Assembly: GCA_051891855.1 (NCBI GenBank) | Contig: JBJFFP010000019.1 | Coordinates: forward strand, 1 to 16,023 | DNA length: 16,023 nt | From: SFDP01 sp051891855 | GTDB lineage: Bacteria > Bacillota > Clostridia > Lachnospirales > Lachnospiraceae | Direction of reading: 5' to 3' | Shown: positions 1 through 6,042 of the stretch, one piece after another | Position numbering within the stretch: the stretch's first letter is position 1 | Layout: each line of letters begins with the position of its first letter | The notes under the pieces: generated by a model | Told to the model about the DNA's origin: nothing | The model's database searches: none | The model's input: the letters and a program-made list of their open reading frames with translations, nothing else | Translations under genes and position numbers: made by a program

Positions 1-292
1 ACGGTCAGCAGCAAGAGAGTCAAGGCTCCCATATCAGAACATTAAAGGCTGTCGAAAAAATGAGGTGTCGGAAAGGCCTAAGACGGTGGATTTGCTATTA
101 AATACTGGTAGGTTAAAGATTAACCAGAGGTGTACCCAAATACGAAAAGCTATTGGCTCCCTGAGATGGGATGAAAAGCACCCAGACAGACCGGAGGACA
201 AGAATCTGGACAACTGTAACGACTGGTGGGATGCTTTTTGCTACACATGGTTGGATTTTGTGGAATATATTGACCAGAAACGAGGAGGATAA
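1..292 (+). CDS. terL: Terminase large subunit, C-terminal end (partial)
   Basis: This reading frame is open from the left edge of the window (codons in phase from base 2) to a TAA at 290-292, so only about the last 96 residues are present. It is the end of the nuclease half of the packaging motor, which cuts concatemeric DNA at the start and end of headful or cos packaging. The segment RPKTVDLLLNTGRLKIN followed by a DNCNDWWDAFCYTW block matches the C-terminal RNase H-like nuclease tail of phage terminases, in which a late Asp in a D-x-x-D-A-x-x-Y context helps bind metal. A GTG at 65 exists but is internal, because homologous-looking sequence continues upstream of it. The portal gene follows after 4 bases, as usual for a terL-portal pair. 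The ATPase half lies outside the window. Confidence 0.85.
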   Translation, partial: RSAARESRLPYQNIKGCRKNEVSERPKTVDLLLNTGRLKINQRCTQIRKAIGSLRWDEKHPDRPEDKNLDNCNDWWDAFCYTWLDFVEYIDQKRGG

Positions 293-296
293 GAGG

Positions 297-1703
297 ATGA
301 AGGATTTTGTGAAAAACTACCTGATGAAAAAAGGATATAAGGTAAATACAGAAGCACTGGAGATTATTAAGGAGTGTGAAGATTGGTATAAAAATAAGGT
401 GATAGAGGATTTCCATAAAAGAAGAACGGTGCAAGGACAGGAATACACTCTAAGCCGTATGAATTTTGCCAAGAGATGCTGCTCGGATGATTCTAACCTG
501 TGCGAAATTATCTCTGTGTCCCCCGAACATGATGGGGATTCCAAAAGCTTTATCGATCAGCTGTTAAAGAGCAATCGCTTTGAAAGCCAATACAGGAAAC
601 AGCTTGAAAAGGTATCAGCCACAGGGACTGCAGGAGCTTATATTTATCTACAGGGAGCTAAATATCTTGAACATGATAAGGATAAGGTGAAAGTTCAGGG
701 AGGAATAATCAGAATTAACTATGTAGATGCTGACTGCATTATTCCTCTGACAATAGATAACGATGTGATAACTGAATGTGCTTTTTGCGGTACGAGCAGA
801 GCGAAAGGTAAGTCAGTGACAACCCTTGTTATTTTTGCCATGGATAGTAGTGGAAACTATAGTTCAGAAACAGTGCGATTTGATTCTTCCGGTAGAGAAA
901 TAGAAGGTGAGGGGGGGATATTACAACTGGGGGAGGTTAAACCATTTTCCGTATTAACCAACGCAGAGGTAAATAATCTTGACGATATGGAAGGATATGG
1001 CCTGCCTAAGCTGTATACAGCCATACCTATTCTGGAAGCCATGGACCTATGCTATAACGTGCTTTACTCTGACTTGGATAAGTCCGAGAAAATTATATTG
1101 ATTAATGACTTGCTGTGCGAATTTGATTCCAGAACAGGTAAACCCAAGATTACACCTGAGCAAAAAAAGCTATTTATGTTTTTGGGGGAAAAGTTGCCGG
1201 ATCAAAAGGAAGTTATTCAGGAATATAACCCAGAAATCCGTATTGATCAGATTACCAAGTGCTTCGAGCTGGTACTTTCCCTTCTTTCTATGTCTTTTGG
1301 CTATGGAACCAAGAAGTACACCTTCGAGAATGGTAAGATTACCACAGCCACAGAATATATAGGTGAAAAACAGGATTCCATGCAGGAGTTGAATAAGCAG
1401 CGGAAAAATGCCACTGACTATATCAGCGATATTGTTCATGCGGCCTTGTGGTTTTCCAATCAATTCCATAATACCGGATATAATGTGACAGAAGGGCTGG
1501 CTATCGAATTTGACGATTCCTATATTGAAGATAAAACCACTAAACTGGAGGCAATGCGGGCTGATGCTCTGTCCTTCCCGGAAATTCCCTGGCTGACGAG
1601 ACAGTATATCAAGGAAAAGTACAATCTTTCAGATAGCGAAGTAAACAAATATATCGACGAAGGAAAAGATGATCCTGATGGTAATGAGAACGAAGAAGAG
1701 TAA
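297..1703 (+). CDS. Phage portal protein (A118/SPP1 Gp6-like)
   Basis: 468-aa portal, the dodecameric ring at the capsid vertex through which DNA is packaged and ejected. The start is the ATG at 297, with GAGGAGG at 282-288 and adjacent to the terminase stop. A longer in-frame ATG at 171 lies wholly inside the terminase gene and has no ribosome binding site. Family-typical features are the polar N-terminal helix region, the middle segment with NNLDDMEGYGLPKLYTAIP (about residues 229-247), and the block FGYGTKKYTFENGKITTATE followed by YIGEKQDSMQELNKQR (about residues 340-375). That last block strongly resembles portals of A118-type Gram-positive phages. The C-terminus is very acidic (DDPDGNENEEE). 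Length and position between terminase and minor capsid gene fit the family. The assignment comes from recognising the sequence; no alignment was run. Confidence 0.9.
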   Translation: MKDFVKNYLMKKGYKVNTEALEIIKECEDWYKNKVIEDFHKRRTVQGQEYTLSRMNFAKRCCSDDSNLCEIISVSPEHDGDSKSFIDQLLKSNRFESQYRKQLEKVSATGTAGAYIYLQGAKYLEHDKDKVKVQGGIIRINYVDADCIIPLTIDNDVITECAFCGTSRAKGKSVTTLVIFAMDSSGNYSSETVRFDSSGREIEGEGGILQLGEVKPFSVLTNAEVNNLDDMEGYGLPKLYTAIPILEAMDLCYNVLYSDLDKSEKIILINDLLCEFDSRTGKPKITPEQKKLFMFLGEKLPDQKEVIQEYNPEIRIDQITKCFELVLSLLSMSFGYGTKKYTFENGKITTATEYIGEKQDSMQELNKQRKNATDYISDIVHAALWFSNQFHNTGYNVTEGLAIEFDDSYIEDKTTKLEAMRADALSFPEIPWLTRQYIKEKYNLSDSEVNKYIDEGKDDPDGNENEEE

Positions 1704-1712
1704 GGCGGTGAT

Positions 1713-3401
1713 TTGAGGGCACTGACACCAGAACAGATTGATATTTTAGTAGACAAATACATAATAGGGCTGTATCAGGAAATGGAGAGGGAAATCATAG
1801 CTGATATAGCCCGCCGGATAAAAAAGACAGGCCGCTATACGGAGACTGCTGAACTGATGGCCAAATCTATGGTAGAACAGGGCTATTCGGCATCAAAAAT
1901 ACAGGCAGAGGTAATGAAGCTGCTAAGGGCAGATAAGGCCTATCAGATGGCTGTAGCAGAGAATACCAAGGCTTATAAGAGGAATGTACAGGAAATTATT
2001 GATAAGACCTTAGAGGAGGCAAATAAGGGCAATAAGGAGCTAATTGCAGGAGCCGCCAATATGGCATGGAATAACGACCTATCCATGTGGCAGGAGCATG
2101 GTGTTGATCTGAAAGAGCCAAATACCATGAGCCAGCTCATGACCGCCTTTCAGATACAGACAGCAAAGGAATTGAAGAACATCACCAGGACAACAGGATT
2201 TAAAAACACTGTACTGGGAACAACAGGTGTTTTGAATGCTTATCAGAAAGAACTTGATCTAGCAGTATTAAAGATTGCCACTGGCACATTTTCTTATGAC
2301 CAGGCGGTAAATGATTGTGTAAAGCGGCTTGCCGTAAGTGGACTGCGGTCTATTGATTATGCCAATGGCAGAAGCTACCAGATAGACACTGCCGTTAGAA
2401 TGGCAGCAAGGACAGGAGTAAGTCAGTTGTCTGGCAGAATAACGGAAATGAACCTGAAAAGCACAGGACAGGATTTAGTTATTGTTTCCCAGCATATGGG
2501 AAGTAGACCGGAACACGCTCCTATACAAAATAAAGTATTCTCTTATAGTGGAAAAAATAAGAAATATCCTTCTTTTCAAGCCCCTATTGGCAGTGGTGGA
2601 GCTGGCTATGGCATGGCTGATGGAATCAAGGGAGTAAACTGTACCCATGACTTTTATCCCTACTGGGAGGGCGATGCCATTCCAAAAGACATTGAGTATG
2701 ATGAAAGATACTATAAAAATACCCAGAAGCAACGAGCCATGGAAAGAAATATCCGGGCTACAAAGCGGGAGATAGAAGCCCAGAAAGCTATCGGTGGAGA
2801 GACCAAAGAACTGCAAGCTAAACTCCGCAAACAGGTATCTGATTACTATAGCTTCAGTGATTCAGTGGGTATCCGGGCAAAGGATAATCGGTTAAGGGTG
2901 GTAAGTAGCACATCAAGTTCAAATAAGGCGAAAGAAAGGGAGATTAAAAGGGGTGAAGATAATGTTGTAAAATCTACAGGAAATGCTACAATTAAGATAT
3001 CAAAAGAAAAAAAGGTAGAAGATGTGCATCTAATAGGCAAGATTGACAAAAATATTTATAAATGTATAACAGAAGATATTGTGACAGATGAAGTAATTAT
3101 TACGGATGAAAGAATTCGACATATAAAAGCTAGGCATCCAAATGACTATGAAAGCTTTTGTGGATATTTAAAGGATATTATAGAGCAGCCGCAGTATATT
3201 GTAGAAACGCAAAAGCCGAATACGGCCTTAATTTTAAATGAGGTCATAGATGGGAAGGAGCAGTTCAAGACAGTGCTTAGGTTAACAACCTCTTGCGATA
3301 ACCCAGAGTTTAAAAATTCAATTATTACCTTTATGAAGATTAACGAAAAAGAGTGGAGCAGGATATTAAGAAATAAAAAGATTCTTTACAAAAAAGAATA
3401 G
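1713..3401 (+). CDS. Phage minor capsid protein with C-terminal PBECR/BECR-fold nuclease-like toxin domain
   Basis: 562 aa. The start is the TTG at 1713, preceded by GGCGGTGAT at 1704-1712. No ATG start fits the conserved N-terminus RALTPEQIDILVDKY. Residues 1 to about 330 form a minor capsid (A118 gp4/MuF-like) domain: helical, ending in R265-P-E-H268-A and then GVNC310-T-H312, with a GYG between them, the usual signature of phage minor head proteins. A charged coiled-coil linker (about 335-390) and a low-complexity Ser/Lys stretch (about 395-440) follow. The last 120 or so residues contain ITDERIRHIKARHP (463-476, with H470, R474 and H475) and end in NSIITFMKINEKEW and NKKILYKK. This fits the phage Barnase-EndoU-ColicinE5/D-RelE-like (PBECR) domains often joined to such proteins. 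DNA of the tip is AT-richer (about 27-30% GC in lines sampled at 3001-3180) than the body. The protein is probably carried in the virion; nuclease activity is inferred. Confidence 0.85.
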   Translation: MRALTPEQIDILVDKYIIGLYQEMEREIIADIARRIKKTGRYTETAELMAKSMVEQGYSASKIQAEVMKLLRADKAYQMAVAENTKAYKRNVQEIIDKTLEEANKGNKELIAGAANMAWNNDLSMWQEHGVDLKEPNTMSQLMTAFQIQTAKELKNITRTTGFKNTVLGTTGVLNAYQKELDLAVLKIATGTFSYDQAVNDCVKRLAVSGLRSIDYANGRSYQIDTAVRMAARTGVSQLSGRITEMNLKSTGQDLVIVSQHMGSRPEHAPIQNKVFSYSGKNKKYPSFQAPIGSGGAGYGMADGIKGVNCTHDFYPYWEGDAIPKDIEYDERYYKNTQKQRAMERNIRATKREIEAQKAIGGETKELQAKLRKQVSDYYSFSDSVGIRAKDNRLRVVSSTSSSNKAKEREIKRGEDNVVKSTGNATIKISKEKKVEDVHLIGKIDKNIYKCITEDIVTDEVIITDERIRHIKARHPNDYESFCGYLKDIIEQPQYIVETQKPNTALILNEVIDGKEQFKTVLRLTTSCDNPEFKNSIITFMKINEKEWSRILRNKKILYKKE

Positions 3402-3413
3402 TAATGCTATAAT
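3385..3413 (+). promoter_or_regulatory. Near-consensus sigma-A promoter
   Basis: TTTACA at 3385-3390 and TATAAT at 3408-3413 are separated by 17 bases, and the -10 box is preceded by TGC, giving an extended -10 (TGN-TATAAT). The -35 box lies inside the last codons of the minor capsid gene. The predicted transcription start, about 7 bases past the -10 box, is at 3420-3421, which is exactly the first base pair of the structured element that follows. No other promoter-like sequence in the window looks as good. This is a sequence match only; no transcription data are available. Confidence 0.75.
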
Positions 3414-3420
3414 TTTTATA

Positions 3421-3543
3421 GAATATAAGAGAGATTGTTTGAGGTGGAAGATTCCGTACCCGTCCACGCGCCGATGGCTTGACAGGGGAAACCCGAGAGA
3501 TGCAGGAGAATGGTACGCCTGCCAAACAATCTCTTGCATATTC
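3421..3543 (+). ncRNA. Unidentified structured RNA candidate (long closing stem, three hairpins, kissing loop)
   Basis: A long closing stem pairs 3421-3440 with 3524-3543: 11 continuous pairs (3430-3440 with 3524-3534), a 3x3 interruption, then 6 more. Inside it lie hairpin H1 (3444-3448 with 3463-3467), a small hairpin (3470-3472 with 3476-3478), a GGG-GAAA-CCC hairpin with a GNRA loop (3485-3494) and hairpin H3 (3502-3506 with 3518-3522). The loops of H1 and H3 are complementary over six bases (CGTACC 3455-3460 with GGTACG 3512-3517), allowing a kissing-loop interaction. The inside is GC-rich in an AT-rich setting. It starts at the predicted +1 of the promoter. It could be a small RNA, or a cis-acting leader for the KTR gene 127 bases downstream. 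I do not recognise the class. A MITE-like element with terminal inverted repeats is the main alternative. Confidence 0.6.
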
Positions 3544-3547
3544 TAGG

Positions 3548-3586
3548 TTGGCAATAAATGAAAAGAGTTACTTGTCTGATTGCCAA
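3548..3586 (+). other. Stem-loop downstream of the structured RNA
   Basis: TTGGCAAT (3548-3555) pairs perfectly with ATTGCCAA (3579-3586) around a 23-base loop, and GTGATTTT follows. The stem is AT-rich, the loop large and the T run short, so it would be at best a weak terminator or attenuator for the RNA at 3421-3543. It may instead be part of the KTR leader. The remaining 3587-3658 shows nothing clear apart from a 5-bp stem (3609-3613 with 3632-3636). Confidence 0.35.
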
Positions 3587-3669
3587 GTGATTTTATGAAC
3601 ATAGTTGTATGCTAAAAATTTTATTGATGAAAGCATTATTCTGTGTCAGAAGAATCAAGAGGGCACAAC

Positions 3670-3828
3670 ATGAAGTATTTTTGGTATCCATGCCCGTATT
3701 GCAAGGGCAAGATGTTTATGGTCCGGGAAGATACAAAGCTGGTCAATTTCCCCGGATACTGCAAGAAATGTAAAATTGAATCAGTAGTAACGATAGAGCC
3801 TAAGAGCCGAGTAGTTAAGTCAATGTGA
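3670..3828 (+). CDS. Small cysteine-rich KTR-family zinc-ribbon-like protein
   Basis: 52 aa. The start is the ATG at 3670, with GAGGG at 3659-3663 six bases upstream. A GTG at 3643 would add nine poorly family-like residues and has no ribosome binding site. Two CxxC pairs (C8/C11 and C31/C34) would form a treble-clef or ribbon-type zinc site. Between them, the segment VREDTKLVNFPGYCKKC closely resembles the cysteine-rich KTR family, known from Tn916-type conjugative elements and other Firmicute mobile DNA. Function is unknown; nucleic-acid or protein binding is a guess from the zinc ribbon. It is set apart from the structural genes by its own promoter, a long 5' leader and a terminator overlapping its 3' end. 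That suggests it is an accessory (moron) gene and not a virion part. Confidence 0.7.
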   Translation: MKYFWYPCPYCKGKMFMVREDTKLVNFPGYCKKCKIESVVTIEPKSRVVKSM

Positions 3829-3850
3829 TTTAGCTTTCGGTTCTTTTTTT
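3802..3850 (+). terminator. Rho-independent terminator overlapping the end of the KTR gene
   Basis: AAGAGCCGA (3802-3810) pairs with TCGGTTCTT (3837-3845). The stem continues inward through 3813-3821 pairing with 3827-3835, with one small bulge, closing an AATGT loop. A T run follows directly (3844-3850). The result is a long hairpin of about 18 pairs plus a U tract, the best terminator in the window apart from the one at 15938. Its 5' arm is inside the KTR coding region. Confidence 0.75.
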
Positions 3851-3858
3851 ATAGGTTT

Positions 3859-3887
3859 TTGCTGCGAATTTTGGCCAGCAGTATAGC
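3859..3887 (+). promoter_or_regulatory. Weak promoter-like sequence ahead of the tRNA-like element
   Basis: TTGCTG (3859-3864) and TATAGC (3882-3887) are 17 bases apart. The -35 matches consensus at 3 of 6 positions and the -10 at 4 of 6, so this is a poor match. It is noted only because it follows a strong terminator and precedes the scaffold and capsid genes, which need transcription. The -10 overlaps the first bases of the tRNA-like fold, so it could not transcribe a full tRNA. Confidence 0.2.
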
Positions 3888-3955
3888 GGATTAGTGTAAA
3901 GGCAGCATAGCGGTCTCCTCGGCCGAAGGAGTGGGCTCGATTCCCTCATCCGCAA
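3885..3955 (+). tRNA. Degenerate tRNA-like sequence, possible tRNA-Arg(CCT)
   Basis: The sequence folds as a cloverleaf. The acceptor pairs 3886-3891 with 3948-3953. T8 and A9 follow, then a D stem (3894-3897 with 3905-3908) with A14, G18G19 and A21. The anticodon stem is 3911-3914 with 3922-3925, and its 7-base loop has T33 and anticodon CCT (3917-3919). The T arm (3931-3935 with 3943-3947) has a CTCGATT loop. Defects are an A-A mismatch at 1:72, unpaired 27:43, one mismatch in the T stem, C in place of T54, a pyrimidine at position 37 and no encoded CCA. A competing hairpin (CTCCT 3915-3919 with AGGAG 3927-3931) would destroy the anticodon arm. It may be a diverged phage tRNA, a pseudo-tRNA, or a tRNA mimic or processing signal in the operon mRNA. 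Confidence 0.5.
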
Positions 3956-3961
3956 TCCCAT

Positions 3962-3978
3962 ATCGCAGAAAGTGCGAT
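3962..3978 (+). other. Short perfect hairpin before the scaffold gene
   Basis: ATCGCA (3962-3967) pairs with TGCGAT (3973-3978) across a GAAAG loop, seven bases after the tRNA-like element. An A run, not a T run, follows, so it is not a + strand terminator. It could stabilise or help process the mRNA 5' of the scaffold gene, whose ribosome binding site begins at 3994. Confidence 0.3.
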
Positions 3979-4004
3979 TCAAAAAATCATTTTAGGAGGA
4001 AACA

Positions 4005-4607
4005 ATGAAAAACATTTTTGAAATCTTGAAGGAGTATGGCTTGGAAGTTCCAGCAGACAAGCAAAAGGAATTTGAAAAAGCGGTGCTTGAGAATTACAAA
4101 ACCGTTACTGATTATGATAATCAGACACAGAAGCTGAACGCAGCCAATGATACGATTAAGGCAAATGATACTGCAATAAAAGACTTACAGACCAAGCTGG
4201 ATGCTTTTAAGGATGTGGATGTGTCGGAATTGAACGCTACAATCGAGACGCTTAAGACCGAAAAGGCCAATATCCAGAAGGACTATGAAGATAAGATTGC
4301 AGACCGTGACTTTAATGACCTGATAAAGGATGCTATTTCTTCCGCTAAAGGGCTAAATGCAACGGCAATTACAGCACTTTTGGATGTAAATACCTTAAAG
4401 GCATCAAAAAACCAGAAAGAGGATATTGCAGCAGCACTAAAGACCTTATCAGAGGCAGAGGACAGCAAGATGCTTTTTGGAGAGCCGGAGCCTGATATAG
4501 TGGGAACCGGTGACCCTATCGGAGTAGTAACCAAACCAGGCAGCCAGGACAGCGATGCGGCAATGCGTGAAGCTATGGGACTGCCACCAATCAAAGAAGA
4601 AAAATAG
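4005..4607 (+). CDS. Capsid scaffolding protein (phage minor structural GP20 family)
   Basis: 200-aa internal scaffold that guides procapsid assembly and then leaves or is degraded. The ATG at 4005 has AGGAGGA at 3994-4000. The protein is acidic and highly helical. Residues about 35-110 form a coiled coil rich in Lys, Asp, Leu and Thr (for example IKANDTAIKDLQTKLDAFKD). A helical region (GLNATAITALLDVNTLK) follows, and then a flexible Pro/Gly-containing tail ending in MREAMGLPPIK, which is characteristic of GP20-type scaffolds. Size and place immediately before the major capsid gene agree. It is the first structural gene after the 3385-3850 cassette and the tRNA-like element. Confidence 0.88.
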   Translation: MKNIFEILKEYGLEVPADKQKEFEKAVLENYKTVTDYDNQTQKLNAANDTIKANDTAIKDLQTKLDAFKDVDVSELNATIETLKTEKANIQKDYEDKIADRDFNDLIKDAISSAKGLNATAITALLDVNTLKASKNQKEDIAAALKTLSEAEDSKMLFGEPEPDIVGTGDPIGVVTKPGSQDSDAAMREAMGLPPIKEEK

Positions 4608-4619
4608 GAGGATAATTGA

Positions 4620-5489
4620 ATGCCAAACACAATCGCATTTCCCAAGAATTATATTAATAATCTGGATGAAGTGTACAGACTTTCATCCGTAACCGCAGAC
4701 CTCACTTCCCCTGCCAGTATGTCAAAGGCAGGGACAAATGCCAATGAGATTGTTTATCCGCAGATTTCCGTAACCGGCCTTGGAGAATATGACCGCAATT
4801 CGGGATATACCACTGGGGCAGTAGATTTGAAGTGGAAAACGGTTGCATTTAACTATGACAGAGGTACAAAAATCACCGTTGATGTAATGGATAATGAGGA
4901 ATCCAGAAATCTTGCTTTTGGTATGGCAGGAGCTACCCTGATGCGGGAAAAGGTTGCCCCGGAGGCTGATGCCTTTACCTTTGCTACCATAGCCGCACTG
5001 GATAACATTTCCAAGACTCAGGGCACAATCGATAATGCCACTCAGTTTCTTGATGCGCTGCTTACGGCATGGACTAAGATGGATGAAGATGAAGTTCCGC
5101 AGGAAGGGAGAATGCTTTATGCAACGGCAACCCTGTTAAACAGCGTAATGGCACTGGATACTACAAAATCCAGGGAGATTCTTGCTAAATTTGGAGTAAA
5201 GAAGGTTGTACCACAGGCTAGATTTTATACGGTCATTGACTTACTGGATGGAAAATCTGGAGGAGAAGAAGCCGGACACTACAAAAAGTCTGATACCGGA
5301 CATGACATTAATTTCCTGATTATCCATAAGCCGGCCATCATCAAATTTGATAAGCACGTTGCAAGCAATATCATTCTGGCATCGTCTAACCCTGATGCAG
5401 ATGCAGATATTATCAAATATCGTAAATATGGACTGGTAGATGCCTATGCCAATAAGAGAGCTGGCATCTATCTGCACAGTAAAGCGTAG
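4620..5489 (+). CDS. Major capsid protein (HK97-fold)
   Basis: 289-aa shell subunit. The ATG at 4620 has AGGAGG at 4606-4611, overlapping the scaffold stop. The N-terminal IAFPKNYINNLDEVY and the segment VDLKWKTVAFNYDRG followed by TKITVDVMDNEES are typical of Gram-positive siphophage capsid proteins of the HK97 fold. The helix EADAFTFATIAALD corresponds to the spine helix region, and the C-terminal RKYGLVDAYANKRAGIYLH to the end of the P/A domains. No N-terminal delta domain of the HK97 type is evident, which agrees with a separate scaffold gene. Length is a little short for the family but complete. Confidence 0.92.
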   Translation: MPNTIAFPKNYINNLDEVYRLSSVTADLTSPASMSKAGTNANEIVYPQISVTGLGEYDRNSGYTTGAVDLKWKTVAFNYDRGTKITVDVMDNEESRNLAFGMAGATLMREKVAPEADAFTFATIAALDNISKTQGTIDNATQFLDALLTAWTKMDEDEVPQEGRMLYATATLLNSVMALDTTKSREILAKFGVKKVVPQARFYTVIDLLDGKSGGEEAGHYKKSDTGHDINFLIIHKPAIIKFDKHVASNIILASSNPDADADIIKYRKYGLVDAYANKRAGIYLHSKA

Positions 5490-5499
5490 GAGGTGGAAT

Positions 5500-5667
5500 A
5501 TGCGTACAGTAGGAGTGGGGGCAAAGAAGCCTGATGCAGCAGACTCTCTTCTTGAAAAAAGAATTGAGGAACTGGAGAAGGAGAATAAGCAGCTCAAGGC
5601 TGAGATTAAAAAGCTGAAAAAAGAAGGTAAGGCAGAAGCTGATCCGGCCGAACCCGAAAAAGAGTAG
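5500..5667 (+). CDS. Small coiled-coil head-region protein of unknown function
   Basis: 55 aa. The start is the ATG at 5500, with TAGGAGGTGG at 5487-5496. A longer in-frame ATG at 5440 lies inside the capsid gene and has no ribosome binding site. A short N-terminus (MRTVGVGAKKP) precedes a single charged coiled coil (about residues 15-45, EKRIEELEKENKQLKAEIKK) and an acidic Ala/Pro tail. It resembles the small proteins often found just after the major capsid gene in these phages, which could be head decoration, an assembly factor or a connector partner. The family was not recognised. Confidence 0.7.
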   Translation: MRTVGVGAKKPDAADSLLEKRIEELEKENKQLKAEIKKLKKEGKAEADPAEPEKE

Positions 5668-5682
5668 TAAGGAGGGGCTGTA

Positions 5683-6042
5683 ATGTCACCTTTAGTAGAT
5701 TGGGAGTATTACAGCTCCACCTATAGAAAAATAACCGAGGATGGATTTGACCATGCTGAATCCCTTGCAGAGAAGGAAGTAAGGCTTGTAGTTGGCTGGG
5801 CTCGCTGGCAGACAATCAGCGGAGATGCGTTTTACTATGAACAGCTTCGGGATTGCATTTGCAATGTCATGGATAAGATGGCAGAAGATGCAGAATCCGG
5901 CAAAGGTAAGGGGTTGGCTTCGGTCAGTAATGATGGGTATTCGGAAAGCTATGCGGTGCAGACTGAGGAACAGCTTAGAAACGAGCTGCAATCCTCTATC
6001 AGAGCCTGGCTTTCCGGGACCGGATTGGCAGGTGCGTATTGA
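5683..6042 (+). CDS. Head-tail connector protein (adaptor type)
   Basis: 119 aa. The ATG at 5683 has AAGGAGG at 5669-5675. The protein is helical with the usual adaptor opening (VDWEYYSSTYRKITEDGFDH), in which a short N-terminal strand and helix are followed by RLVVGWARW-type helices and a C-terminal stretch with RNELQSSIRAWLSGTGL. This is the pattern of gp6/gp15-type adaptors that sit under the portal and start the head-tail neck. It is the first of four short genes between capsid and tail tube, in the standard order. Its stop overlaps the TTG start of the next gene by four bases, implying translational coupling. Confidence 0.72.
   Translation: MSPLVDWEYYSSTYRKITEDGFDHAESLAEKEVRLVVGWARWQTISGDAFYYEQLRDCICNVMDKMAEDAESGKGKGLASVSNDGYSESYAVQTEEQLRNELQSSIRAWLSGTGLAGAY

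Noticed and set aside
171..296. Portal start at the upstream ATG 171
   Set aside because: The extra 42 residues overlap the terminase in another frame and do not resemble portal sequence. The ATG at 297 has a strong ribosome binding site.
3507..3522. T-box antiterminator (TGGNACC-like AATGGTACG)
   Set aside because: The upstream specifier stem and AG-rich T-box architecture are absent, and the gene downstream is not an aminoacyl-tRNA or amino-acid gene.
3340..3525. Minus-strand open frame across the structured RNA
   Set aside because: It has no ribosome binding site or family resemblance, and it only reads through the hairpins and the end of the minor capsid gene.
3421..3543. Retron msr/msd or IS605-type guide RNA
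   Set aside because: The long closing stem recalls retron a1/a2 repeats, but no reverse transcriptase, TnpB or transposase is encoded in the window.
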